Shown here in pieces: positions 22,259 through 33,803 of a DNA stretch of 64,000 nucleotides. Each line of letters starts with the position of its first letter. Within the stretch, counting starts at the first letter, position 1. The position numbers were made by a program, and so were the translations under genes. This stretch comes from Acheta domesticus (lineage: Eukaryota > Arthropoda > Insecta > Orthoptera > Gryllidae), in assembly GCA_031308135.1 (NCBI GenBank), contig JAHLJT010008756.1:138061775-138125774 (forward strand), read 5' to 3'. Under the pieces are notes generated by a model. It had not been told where the DNA came from. It saw only the letters and a program-made list of their open reading frames with translations, and ran no database searches.

Positions 22259-25200
22259 CCATCATTTGAAGTGGAAAGCAAGCTGGAAGCAAGATTTGAA
22301 TGTCCCATTTGCCTTCAGTGTTTGCAAGACCCACTTCTGACATCATGTGGACATCGATTTTGTAAAGAGTGTATTAATGCATGGCTGAAGTATGTTGTCT
22401 TTGTGTAATACAGCCTTTTATATTTCATAAGAGATGAATGAGTAAAGGGTGTATGATTCTTGTATATTGTGCAGGCAGAAGGGAGGTACATGTCCCGTGG
22501 ATGGTCAGGTTTTGAATGAAGAGACAGACTTATTTCCTGACAATTTCACCCGCAGAGAAATTAATGATTTGGAGGAAAGAACATCACAACATAATTCTCA
22601 GGTATGTTTATTTTTAAGCATTGGTGTATGGAGAGAGGTGTTTCTGAAGATAATAAATACTCAAATAATACTGAGCACCTAGTTCCTGAAATTTGCTATT
22701 CCTAAGAAAAAAATAAATTTTGAGGAAAGGAAGTTATGACACAAAGACCCATTCCCTTCTTGTAAAATATAAGCATTTGGTGATTAATGCTTCAGCAATA
22801 ATATCCAAAATTCCATGTTTTCGTACATTAGCATATCAGAAATAAATTATCAAATAAGCAGTTATTTTCCCCAATATTCAATGTTTCGAAACTTCGTTGG
22901 CATTAAAACACTTACAATGCTTAGGGCTGTTTTCCGAATTAGTTCTCAGACCCTTTGCCATAGTGACAATGGACTCCCATATTTAATATTTAATTTTTTT
23001 TATTACTACACATTGTACAGTGATTGTATATATTATATTCTTATTTATATATATTTAATATTTCTTTTATATAAACAGTTATTTTATACATTATTTCATT
23101 ATTATTAAATATATAACAAAGAAATTTAAGTAGTATATGTAGATGATTTACAAAGAGCTGCTTTTCAACATTTAGAAGAAGGGCAATGTATTAAAAGAAT
23201 TAATGGATGAATAATATTACCACAAATATTTATAGAGCTATTTATAATGGAAGGCTAGTGACTTTTTCATGAAAAGAATTCCAGCATTGTCAAATGAATA
23301 CCAGAACAATTTACATGTTTACTTCAAGAACATCATATAGACTTCAACCATTTGCAGTGTGTAATTGCAAAGAAAGAAACTGTGTAACTTCTGGTAATTA
23401 TTGTTGTGATTTTAATTAATTTAATACATTATCTGATAATAATTTTATGTTGCCTTTTCTGAAATGTTCTTATTTGAGACTGGTAGTCTGTTTTTTGCAC
23501 ATAAATATTGATAAAGGTAATAGATGTTTTTTTATATAGTGAAAGGAATAAATAAATTTATTTTGTTTTTTGTATGAAATGGCTCTTGCTTTAGTTGAAT
23601 TAAATTAAGCACGTTTCATGTTTCTACAAATGATTGTGAATGAATGAAGAGAAAAGTATTGATATACATGTTGATGCTGAATGTTTGACAGATTGAATAA
23701 TTTTTGGAGGGAGGTGTGCTTCATGATTCTGGAGAGTGAAAGTTTACCTTTTGGTGATGAAGGAATAATTATTAAAAATTGACAAGTGTACATTTGCAAG
23801 AGAAAATATAACGGGTAAAAGAGTGAATGAGAAATTGATTATGAAGGTCTTAACATTGTAGTTTCAAGGCTTTTAAAAATCTTTTAACATCTAAAAGGGG
23901 TTCTTTTAGATGTTAAATTGTTTTGTCAAGCTAGGATTATTGGAGATCTTATAGTTCTCTAAAGAACAAAGCTTATATAATCTTGCTGTCAACCACTTCA
24001 TTTTTCAATGACCCTTTAAGCAAAGAGCGTATAAAATCATTTAAAAGTACTTGTGTAATTATGCATTAGTTGCCTCGATGTGTTGTTGAATATCAGTTTC
24101 AAACCTACATTTATGAATACACAAGGAGGATGAGAAGAGCTAGAATTCCTTTTTCTGTCCAATTCGTGATTATGATAAATACTCTAGCAAGATACAATAA
24201 TGAAACAAGTGACAGCCTTCGCTTAATTAAGAAAAAAATAGCTTTATGGGAAGAAGACATAGATGTAAAACAGACAAGATACTATAGAATCAGCTGAACT
24301 ATAAAAAAAATTGTTGTGACATTAGTCGGAACAAAGAAACAAAACAGTAGACTCCATAACACAGCAGCAAGACAAATATTATTATATGGGTTGAAATGTG
24401 GATCTTAAAAAATAGACAGAAGCAGATTTGAAGCAGCACAGATGAGGTGCTTAAGATCACTTATAGGAATGTTATGAAAAGAAAGAATAAGAAATGAAAA
24501 CTAGTTTCAACATTAAAATTTACTGTACTGCTTCGGCAGTACATATACTAAAATTGGAACGATACTAAAAACTTTGTTAATGAAACAGAAAGAAATCAAA
24601 GAAAGTGTTGAGGTCATGTAAGAAGAATGAAATCGAATCCAAAAGCAGACACTGAAAAAGTAGATCAGAGGAAGGAGAGAACCAGGCAGGCCATGAAGGA
24701 GGTGGGAGGCCCAGGAATACCTCAGCAATGACTGAGGGGCCATCCACAGATCACGAAAGGGTTAGGGTTAGTCCAAGTGGTCCAGCACAGGTCACTCAGC
24801 TGCCTCAGAAAACGTGAAGTTGAACACTAATATTACAAACATAACCAATATTTTGCCTTGTGGATTTTCAGGCAAAAGAGAGAAGGATAATTAAGGTATT
24901 TGATTTTCTGAGTATTATTTTTATTACAGAGGAGATTTGAACAGTGGTGTAGTTAGGGAGGGGCAGGGGGGGGGCGTCTGCCAATTAGAACTTTTATAGA
25001 TTTTGTGTAGATTATAGCATAGAGTTTGACGAAATTATACATAAGTTTGCTGCCCTTCAATCTAGAAAAGTGTTTCTACGAAAAACATGCATTTGTTAAT
25101 TGTTTATTTTAGATTATTTATTTCAAAATTATATTTCAATTATTTTGAATTACTTAGCTTTTTAATATATAATTAATAAATGTCATGTTCACATTAACTT

Positions 25201-28200
25201 GTATTTTTATTAAATAATGTACAAACCATTCTGTACAAGATATATTTTTATTTATTTAGTGGGGGGGGGTGATGCCATTAGTTTTGCCCTGAGTGACACC
25301 AACCAAAGCTACGCCACTGGATTTAAATACATGACTTTCACAAGCTTTACATTGAGTTCACATTAGTTGAAAACTATTTCAGATTAATAATTCTCATGTT
25401 TCATTTTTGTTGTTGATGTCATTCAAGTTTATTTCATTAAGAAAGGGTAATTTAATGTCTTCCCCTCTTTGTAATTGTACTCTAATGCAGAAGGATGATG
25501 GAGACGTGAATCATGGTGGAATGGTGGAATGCAGTTTTCGAGATGTGGGCTGTCTTGAAACACTTCCTGAGAAAGATTTACCGACTCATTTAGAAACACA
25601 TCTTCATAGTCACCTTAGTGTACGTATGTTTCAACTTGCCTTATTCATTATCCTTTATAATGAATAGAAATTGATTAAATTGCATTTGTTGTGAATTAGC
25701 TCCTTAGTGCTGCTTACGGTAAATTGAAAATGTCCGTTCAAAATCAGCAAATGGCAACCAAATCCCATGAAGCCAGCTTCTGGGACCCTGGAACCAAAGG
25801 ACATTCTGGGGAAAATGGTGTGTGCGAGGTGAGGTCTTGACTGTCAGGTTAAAAATAGACTAAAATCTATCTAAGCCGGAATCAATCAGGACAAAACAAT
25901 TCCAATTTAAAGAGGTTTCAGTTTTGTGCAGGGTTGTCCCTTATGATATTGATATTTCCATTCTCAAACTAGTAAATTATGACTATTATAATTATTGAAA
26001 TACGCTAATATATAAAATACTTATGGGAGAAATCACCAATAAATGAATATTAAACCTTCTTCATAGTCAGCATATGCGTTTTTCTTGCTTCTGCTAGTTT
26101 GATCTTTTCATCAAAGGGTAGAGTTTTAAGTTTTTTTCAGCCATTGTTAAACTGGTAGTGAAACTCACAAAAATACACACCATCTCACTGCCTAGTGGTG
26201 GAATTGGACGGCTTGCTGACTCTTTCAACGCACAATGCATCAAGCCCAGAGTACTATTACTTTCTGATACCCTCTCATGGCCTTAAGAGATGTCTCTGGC
26301 CAAAGGGTTACTATTTTCAATGCAGGGCAAGGAGAGGCATGACGAGAAGTCAATCCCGTACATCATTCCCATGTTCAGATTTGGGGGGGAATTCCCCTAT
26401 GGCCCAAGCCATGAGAGAAAACAGACCCTGAGGTCAAATTCTACTCTGCCTGTTAAAGTCTCGCTCCCTCACCTGTTTAGCTGCCACAACTAAATTGTGT
26501 CACAGGGATAGAAAATTTATAACAGACTTTGCCATTGCATTTTTGTCATTAAGAATCTCTCATGTCTCTCTGCCAATTGCATTAAATTCACAGGAATTCC
26601 ATTTTATGAACATTCTTTTTTTCTGTAGGTCATGAAAAACAGTCTCATTTCCACGTAGGAAGGTACCATTTTATGCTGTGTAGAATGTCTTTGAACTTCA
26701 TGGGCCGGTGATATTTTCCGGTAAAGGCAGGTTTCTGGCTTGTACAGGTTCCGGTTTAGACAGATTTTACTGTACATAGTATTTTGAGTGTTGACTATGT
26801 AGAGTACCACAAATGTATTGTTTCATTTTAGGAATCTTCTCCTTGGCAAGGTTTGATGCGTTCTTTGTATGAAAGAATTGTGGTCCTGGAACAACGAAAT
26901 CACGAACAAGAGATTCAGTTGGAAAATTTAAAACGCCAGCTTTCTTCATTGTCAGTCACATCCTCGTCGGGAATTGAACGACTTTCACAAGATTTATCTT
27001 TGAAATATTGTGGTGGTGTTCTTGTTTGGACTGTGAGCGAGATATCTGAAAAACTTGAAAAAATGCTGTCATTACCAAATGCTTTTATGGAATATAGTCC
27101 AAGCTTTTACACTTCTCCCAGTGGCTATAGGTAAACAAAAATTCTTTTATCATGTTCACATTTGTTATGCAAGGCATCAAACTATTTTAAATAATGTTTC
27201 ACTAGTTGATAATAAAACTTATTGCTTTTGAAATGGTTTTCCTACCTTTTTATTAAGACATTGCACCCCTGCTGGAAGACGTCCACTTCACATTTGTGAG
27301 TTACTCAGTAGATATAAATGTCCTGTAATCAAGTCCTTTGAAGGGGAAAATGCCACTGTGCACATTAAAAAAAGACAAAAAACAAATTACTGCACATAAT
27401 TCAGTGTTTCACTTGCTCATTAATGAAAACAAACAATGTACAGGAGGTCTTTTTATTTTGTTACATTCCTAATGAGTATAAGAAGTTCATGAGATATTAC
27501 TTTCACATTCTTAAAATAATATTTACTACTTATTGTATGAACTGAAAATTTTTAAATGCTTCTCCAGCAGAAATGCTTATATACAATCAGTTTTCTACTG
27601 AGTGTGCAATGTTATTTGTTTATGTATTTATTACTTTTGTTTGAACTAAACATTACCAAAAAGCATGGCTAAGGTTTGTTCAGTTTTTAAAAGAATTTCT
27701 TAATTTTGAAGAGATAGAAAGACACATGTATTCTTGTTTCTTGTCCTCGATTTCTAAAAATGTAGGACCCAGATCATGGCACAAAGTAACTTATTAATAA
27801 ATAATTTAAAACATATTTAAATAGAAACAATTGTATGTTCACAGTATAATTGAATTACTATAATTATTATAAATTAATAATAGCAGTAACTAATTATAGC
27901 ACTTGCATTATGGTAATTTGTCTTACATGCAATAAAATGATTTGAAAATGACAATGAAAATATTTGAAGTGTGCCTAAACTGAAGTTGTAAAGCATTTAT
28001 TTAGTTCACTGCTTTTTTTAACTATTTTCTTCAAGAACCAGAATGCTGTTCCTGTGCGTACTCCTGGCCCTTCTCTGAAGCACTTGATAAGACAAAATTG
28101 AGAAATGCTCAAAAACCTAGAAGTCTTTTCTTTTCCCTGATAGTTCATTCTCAAAACATAAAACCAGCGTAACAAGTTGTATGACATTATGAACATTATT

Positions 28201-28749
28201 TAAATCATAAACCAAAACTCTCTCATTTGGTTACAGTTGTAGCAATAAATTTAATGAAAAAACAACTTCTTTCAATTTCAGTCTGTTTTTCAGGGTTGTG
28301 GTTTCAGTTTTGATGCCTGGGTTTTATCACAGTATTTGAGTTTTTGGTGTAATAATTTTTTTCTCTAATTTTCATTTGCATTATGCCCTAAAATAATGAG
28401 CATTTTCTATTGGTTTTACAGATTTTGTGCACGTCTCAACATATCACCAAAGGAACGTGATCATCTAGCTTTGTTGATTCACTTGAAGAGAGGTGACAAT
28501 GATCAGTATCTTGATTGGCCTTTTAGTGGGCGAATTAGTTTCACTCTGATAAATCATTTGTATCCTCATTTACATTTGCATGAGACAATGATGTCTAGGC
28601 CAGAGCTCGATGCTTTCAAACGCCCTATTGCAGATTTGAATCCTCGAGGATTTGGTTACACAGAATTCCTATCTGTGTATGATTTGAGACATCAAGGTTT
28701 CATTTATGACAACAGAATTGTCATAAAGATTCAAGTACAATGTGTGTAG
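22259..28749 (+). CDS. TRAF6: TRAF6-like RING/TRAF-zinc-finger/MATH adaptor, 5' incomplete
   Basis: Five exons join in frame: 22259-22389, 22475-22601, 25491-25619, 26832-27130 and 28422-28749. They encode 337 residues plus stop, with the start exon missing. Residues 15-53 form a C3HC3D RING (CPIC, CGHRFCKEC, CPVD), followed by LFPDNFTRREI, which is highly typical of TRAF6. Only one TRAF-type zinc finger is seen (C100, C107, H119, H123). A coiled-coil stretch (about 137-170) precedes the MATH/TRAF-C domain (188-337) with PSFYTSPSGYR, WPFSGRI and NPRGFGYTEF. TRAF6 is a cytoplasmic E3 ligase that makes K63 ubiquitin chains and links Toll/IL-1-type and TNF-receptor-type signals to NF-kB and JNK. 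Canonical TRAF6 has several zinc fingers, so this form is short. Either exons were missed in the 2.9-kb intron 22602-25490 or the finger array is truly reduced. Identity is secure; the N-terminus is not. Confidence 0.92.
23883..23917. repeat. Perfect 15-bp hairpin in TRAF6 intron
   Basis: TTTAACATCTAAAAG (23883-23897) pairs perfectly with CTTTTAGATGTTAAA (23903-23917) around a 5-nt loop. Its function, if any, is unknown. Confidence 0.7.
24081..24790 (+). pseudogene. Decayed LINE reverse-transcriptase tail in TRAF6 intron
   Basis: Conceptual plus-strand translation with several stops gives pieces typical of the C-terminal end of non-LTR retrotransposon ORFs. These include RSRFEAAQMRCLRSLIGML, then KERIRNE, and after a frame change GHVRRMKS followed by a Lys/Arg/Pro-rich tail. 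The order MRxLR...IRNE...WGHVxRM is common in LINE ORF2 ends. It is heavily mutated and inactive. Confidence 0.55.
24942..25319. mobile_element. hAT-type MITE in TRAF6 intron, 378 bp
   Basis: The termini are CAGTGGTGTAGTT and the complement of AGCTACGCCACTG. The flanks are GATTTGAA (24934-24941) and GATTTAAA (25320-25327), an 8-bp duplication with one mismatch. G-runs lie near both ends (24961-24981 and 25259-25270). There is no transposase frame. Confidence 0.8.
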
Positions 28750-30250
28750 TTTAATAAAAGCAGCAATAATTCTTATGTTGTTGCATATCCGTCCATAAGA
28801 ATGCAATGCATTTACAAATTCCAAATGAAATTATGATTCAGTATGTATTTTTTCAGTTATTTTGTGAAAGCATACTTTATTTTATTATTTTAAGCAATCT
28901 TGAAGATTAAAACTATATGAATATGCAGATTTTCTTGTGTTGTCACTTTTCATTGTGTCTATGGTTAAAATATATAGATATTTTAAAATCACTCCTCTAA
29001 TTTCCTACTGATATCAGCCATTACTCACAAGATAATGAACAGTTCTCTTTTGGCTCAAACATTACATATATTCAGTAATGTTAATTATCCTATTCTACCA
29101 CTGACCTGTCACTTTTTGTTTGGTTTTGTTGTCCACTGAGAGGTTAGATTGTGTCTAATACCCATCAATGTTGAATGGATCAAATTTATATATCAACATT
29201 CAAAAATATTTATTTATTCTATTATATGTGTAGATGTTATAATGCATAACTTGTTTGCTGAAAATGTCTCAATTTTTCATGTCGATTAAAGATGTATTGA
29301 TTTGCTAGCTGTTGCAGTCATTTAATGTAAAGCTTTCAGTTCAAACACTGCGAGTTGCCATTGAATTTATCTGACATATTGCATGGAAGGAGTGAATTGA
29401 ATCACTGCAATTAAATTAAAAAGAAGTTAGAGGTAGAAGTTAGGATGAGAAACTAGCAGGCTAGGCCAGTACACCACCACCTTATCAAATTAATTAGTTC
29501 TGCAGAGCTGATAAGAAACAGTTGGCTGTGGAACTGTCTTGTGAGAAAGCATTACAGTAAACCATGAATTCCAAGGGACCAAAATAATCCGAGTTTGTGT
29601 TATTAAAATTCAGTGTTATCCAAGTATTATAAATGTCTGTATTACCGTAATTCCTTGCCAGTACCAAAGAATTGTTCGTGTTACAACGAAATTCATATTA
29701 ACCAAGTTTATGCTAACGAGGGTTTACTGTATTATAATGATAGCTCATATGGATGCAATTGATGGATTCCCCCATAAAGTGTGTAAAATAAAAAACATTC
29801 CATGCACCTACTGAAAAATGCATCTGTGAGCTGTGCAATCAAAAGTGCGATCCACACCATCTAGAAAAGTGTTCAAAAAATGAGATATCGATAAGTGAAT
29901 ACGGTCGAGTCTAAATAACAACAACAACTACTACTACTGCTCCCTCAGATGAATCTCCACTCTCTCCACCCAAAACATCACTTTGACTCGTCACACACGG
30001 TTGTAATTGTATATGTGACTTAATAAATTATTATAATCTTTCTTCCTTTAATAATAACTGAACATATTAAGATAATGATGGTAGTATACAGAAATGTGTT
30101 TTTGTTTCTGAAGTGGGGGGAGGAACACTAGGTTAATCCTCTAAGCTGTATGTTATTCCTTTTTGATATTATAAATTACCTTGCAACAAGGTTGAAAATA
30201 AATTCACTAACAAACTAATTTTTGTATTTGTCAGTTTGTCAACATTCTCT
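28750..30250 (+). other. TRAF6 3' UTR and flank
   Basis: AATAAA occurs at 28753-28758, only four bases past the TAG stop, and again at 30197-30202. The real 3' end is probably at or near a distal signal, since the first would leave almost no UTR. No other exon is seen. Confidence 0.45.
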
Positions 30251-31525
30251 GATCTAAGAAACATTAAAATTTAAATTAAAAATTTCTTTATCTTATTTAT
30301 CCTTCAAGACATAAAATGAAATAAAATTCAGAAAAGGTTTTTCTTGTTAGTACAACATGTACATAGTAATCTTGGAGAATAAGTTATTGTAAATGGTAAC
30401 TCAATCACTTTGATTCATAATAAATTTTGAACCTGATCTTGACTTTTCAAGATAAGCTATTTCTGCACTTAAGACTCAAATAATTTGACTTCTATGCCAT
30501 ATTGGCCCACAGCAATATGATTATGTGACTAAATTAGAAACAAACAATTTAATCCAGAGTTCTAAAGGTGTATGAAAATTCTGGCCATGGGGAGTATGGG
30601 AATTTCATTTAAAGAAGTTCAAAAAAATTTTGCAATTAATGGTAAACTTTTAATAACAATTTACATTTCATTTCCCCCACTAGCAAGTTTGTAGAAAAAT
30701 TGTGAACAACAAAACTACTTTTACACTCTTTAAGACCTGTATCAAACATACACAAATTACAGTTAGGCTATAAATTTAACTGCTCTTCATAGGAATAGGG
30801 GTTTTATATACATAGCATTCAAGCTACCTCACGTTCAATGATTCAATACTGATATTTCACACCTCTGCACCACTCAAGGTGCTTACACACATCAATAAAC
30901 TTGTTTACCATTTCCATTTTTACATGCATCATAATTACAATGCAAGTTTTAACAATTAAATATATAAAAACTCAGGTTTGTCTTTGGTTATTTTACAACA
31001 CATTTGTCACTTATGGCAAGTCAAGACTACCATTATTTTTACATTAAAATGTTAGCTGATGTGAATGCCACCTTATGAGATACTGAATACCATTATTAAC
31101 AGTACAATATGACTTTCATTATTTTCAAATATAACAAAATTTCAAAAAGTTCATATCACATATGGGCACTTGTAATTTCCATCCAGCTTTCCTATGTACA
31201 ATACAAATCATGACAGCTGGTAATGAAGAAATTTTCCTGAAGTTTCCAGGACTAGTATTGCTCATTTCATGCAAGACGGTGCTTAGTACATCACAAATGA
31301 AATTCATCATGAAGATAACAGCTAAGTGGTATGATTCAGTCTATGTGCTTAATAGCACAATCACAATGATACACGGACAAAATATGCAGCCTTAGAACTC
31401 TTGAAACATGCAGAACTGGAGCTCTTGATGTCACATGTTCACAAAGGATCTAAAGCGTTGATATTTGGTTTGTAACATAGGCCATTCACTGAATAAAATC
31501 CACAACGTAGTCATCGCCACCATTT
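30251..31525 (-). other. Convergent intergenic region, likely BLCAP 3' UTR
   Basis: AT-rich DNA between convergent TRAF6 and BLCAP. BLCAP genes usually carry a long 3' UTR, so much of this may be transcribed from the minus strand. No coding feature is supported. Confidence 0.4.
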
Positions 31526-31768
31526 TCAACTGCTTTCACAGCGCACTGTATCACAATTACTACTCCAAAACAAGCAGTTTCCGATACCACTGTAACATAT
31601 AAGGAATACCGCAGCAATAAACACTAAACTACATATTGTGCACGGCTTCCTTTCCAGGAAGAAACCTATTAAATAAAGGACCATGAACATAACGTGTGTA
31701 TGAATAAGCGCTGGGTTAACAGGCTTTGGAATTAACAATACTGGAATAAGCCATTGTAAACAATACAT
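31526..31768 (-). CDS. BLCAP: BLCAP (bladder cancer-associated protein / Bc10) homologue
   Basis: An 80-residue protein in a single exon, close to the usual 87 residues of vertebrate BLCAP. It opens [20 protein letters not shown], then [14 protein letters not shown] and [15 protein letters not shown], which are signature blocks of the family. Two or three hydrophobic segments predict a small integral membrane protein. The start is the ATG at 31768; an in-frame TAG lies just upstream at about 31796, so no longer N-terminus is possible in this exon. An intronless coding region is normal for BLCAP. Its molecular role is poorly defined; effects on apoptosis and growth are reported in mammals. Y2, Q5 and K15, the residues recoded by A-to-I editing in mammals, are all present in the genomic sequence. 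Confidence 0.95.
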   Translation of the reverse strand: MYCLQWLIPVLLIPKPVNPALIHTHVMFMVLYLIGFFLERKPCTICSLVFIAAVFLICYSGIGNCLFWSSNCDTVRCESS

Positions 31769-32571
31769 GATTGGAGAGTTCACAGAGTATCTCAACTAGT
31801 CAATACACGATTTTAACATATCAACCATTGACGATGTTCGTTGTTCATCGACTTCACTTTCCTTTTCGTGTATTACGTATCACTCACACCTCCAACATGC
31901 CTAAATGTCATTGATACCAACAAGCCGATGTTTAGATTTATTTATAGTAATAAATATTGGTCGATATAAATTAATAATTCTACATAAACGTTTCAATATT
32001 TATATTCATGTTTTTGGTGCGCTAAAAAATGATAATACTTTAATTCGAAATGCAAGTGCTTGTGCTCGTACGGAAACACTTAGTAGGTCTTCTAGTTAAA
32101 TGCTTTGACACTCAACCTCGTCACAATTTGGCGAAGTAGTAGTGACTAGTAAATTGCCTATACCACTATTATAAATTAGTTTCACAATAAGCGAGCCATC
32201 TCAACCAAACATTTTATTTATACTTAATACGCGAATGAGGTAATGGCTTAATGGTAACTTAATGCATTTTTCAAATTAGTATTTTTTAGATTACTGCCCC
32301 TAGCAATTTTTTGGAACATTTTTTCCAGATTAGAATAAGGAAATCACTTAAAACAAATTCTACAAGTGAATCAATAAATACTTAATGCCTTATACAAATC
32401 TGAGGAAAACTATGTAGGTCAAACATTCACTTTCGCTATTCAGATCGCGTAACCCTCATGATGGACAGACTTAAGTACAAAAAAATAAAAACACTTCATA
32501 AACTACAGAAATTTTTAATACAATTTATTACATAACATAGCTATACAATAATAGATATTGGAGGAGTCGAA
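31769..32571. other. BLCAP 5' flank and ATP synthase e 3' flank
   Basis: It contains the BLCAP promoter side and the downstream end of the ATP synthase e gene. TTTATT at 32523-32528 is an AATAAA signal on the minus strand, about 45 bases past the ATP synthase e stop and well placed as its polyadenylation signal. No additional gene is seen. Confidence 0.5.
32523..32528 (-). terminator. Polyadenylation signal of ATP synthase subunit e
   Basis: AATAAA on the minus strand, 44 bases after the stop codon at 32572-32574. Confidence 0.6.
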
Positions 32572-33163
32572 TTATGCTTCTGGGGGCACACCAGCCATTT
32601 TTGCCAAATCAGCCAATTCCTCTGTAAAAAGAAAATATTTCAATAAACGTAAATAAATTACTTAGCAATGTTATTTCTTTAAGTACACATTACATACGTT
32701 TTGCTAGTCTTGTTTTCTCTTCTGCGAGTTTCGCTTCACGAACAACCCGCTGCTTTTCTTCGATTTCACGGAGTTTTTCTTCTCTCTTCGCTAGTGAACG
32801 GCGATGAGAAGCACCATATAAAACTCCTACTACCAGAAAACTCCATCGCCCAAACTGAAAAAAGAATTGAAACAAATTATTCGTATACCACTTTTACGAG
32901 CCAAACATCAATTCAAACGCTCAAAATGCCAAAGTCGTCAATCAGAATCTTGGGAATAACTCACATAACAAATATTTTAAAATATTGTGTAAACCAGAAC
33001 AAACTGAATAAATAATGACGACCGTTTAATGTTAGTTACAAGAAATTATGTGATAATTTTATAACAACCTATACTAATGCACGGATTGATATAAACTATA
33101 TTATATGGCGTTGCATACCTTAATCAGGGGTGAAACGCGAACAGGAGCTGGTGCATCAGCCAT
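32572..33163 (-). CDS. ATP5ME: Mitochondrial ATP synthase subunit e, three exons
   Basis: The exons are 33163-33119, 32854-32698 and 32621-32572, giving 83 residues. All junctions are GT-AG and in phase (AAG/GTATGC; TTTCAG/TTTGGG; AAAC/GTATGT; TTACAG/AGGAAT). The N-terminus MADAPAPVRVSPLIKFGRWS, the membrane segment WSFLVVGVLYGASH with its GxxxG-like spacing, and the long basic/acidic helix KREEKLREIEEKQRVVREAK are characteristic of Fo subunit e. In the inner mitochondrial membrane it helps dimerise ATP synthase and shape cristae. The length matches animal orthologues. The gene shares a 374-bp divergent upstream region with the GPAT-like gene. No damage is seen. Confidence 0.95.
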
Positions 33164-33537
33164 TTTGCTATAAATTAATTAATTGATGCTTCTGCCTCCC
33201 GTTAAAGAACGCAAGGAAAGAGAATCAGCTCCAAAATTCGCAGATTTCCCTTGCTCGGTATCGGTAACTTTTAGTGGAGTGGAAGATATAAACCAGAGAG
33301 TACAAAATATCCAGCTCGTGAAACAAACGAAGAACGAAATTAGTAGTGTCGACAACTTTACTAGCTGAACAAGTGATATATCTTTCCGCAAATTCTTGAG
33401 TGAATTTCGCTCCGACAGAGCGCACTACAAGCGGTCCAATCTATCGAACACGATCTCCCCAGAAGCGCTGCCAGCCAGTTGTTGTCATTGCGTTGCGTTG
33501 TTGTCTGGAGGTTGGACGTAAAGCCATTATCGCCAAT
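33164..33537. promoter_or_regulatory. Divergent promoter between ATP synthase e and GPAT-like gene
   Basis: Only 374 bp separate the two start codons, which face away from each other. Both promoters and both 5' UTRs must fit here unless upstream non-coding exons exist. No TATA box is evident, which is common for housekeeping bidirectional promoters. Open frames on either strand are short, and the minus one lacks an ATG. Confidence 0.6.
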
Positions 33538-33690
33538 ATGGCGTTACTTTGGACTGTCGTGTCTGTGTCGTTCTCCATCATAATAACGCCGTTTTTAATG
33601 TTTTTATTAGCAATTATTTTTCTAGCGTCGATAGGAAAATCACTAGGAGTGCGAAGACTGTACGTGAAGATATTACTGAAGATTTTCGAG
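33538..33690 (+). CDS. GPAT4: First coding exon of GPAT3/4-like acyltransferase
   Basis: An ATG at 33538 opens 51 codons ending exactly at a GTATGT donor (33691, phase 0). A hydrophobic membrane segment (about residues 8-32) is followed by SLGVRRLYVKILLKIFE, which closely resembles the (S)FGIRKLYMKSLLKIF block at the N-terminus of animal GPAT4 and the equivalent in GPAT3. These ER or lipid-droplet enzymes acylate glycerol-3-phosphate at sn-1 in glycerolipid synthesis. The catalytic HX4D domain is not in this exon. I found no later exon up to the end of the window, so intron 1 would exceed 30 kb. A piggyBac element lies 113 bp inside it. The match rests on a short segment. Confidence 0.65.
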
Positions 33691-33803
33691 GTATGTACTT
33701 GCTTTTTGGTTATGTGTAGTATAGGAAAACCCTTTTAGATTTTGAACTTTTAAAGAGAAGTCTGGAAAGTTCTGTATTTTAATTGGTCTTTGTTTCCTGC
33801 AAT

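Noticed and set aside
33179..33391. 70-codon hydrophobic frame ending 15 bases before the ATP synthase e start, suggesting a dicistronic mRNA
   Set aside because: The frame has no ATG, no recognised family, and overlaps the shared divergent promoter.
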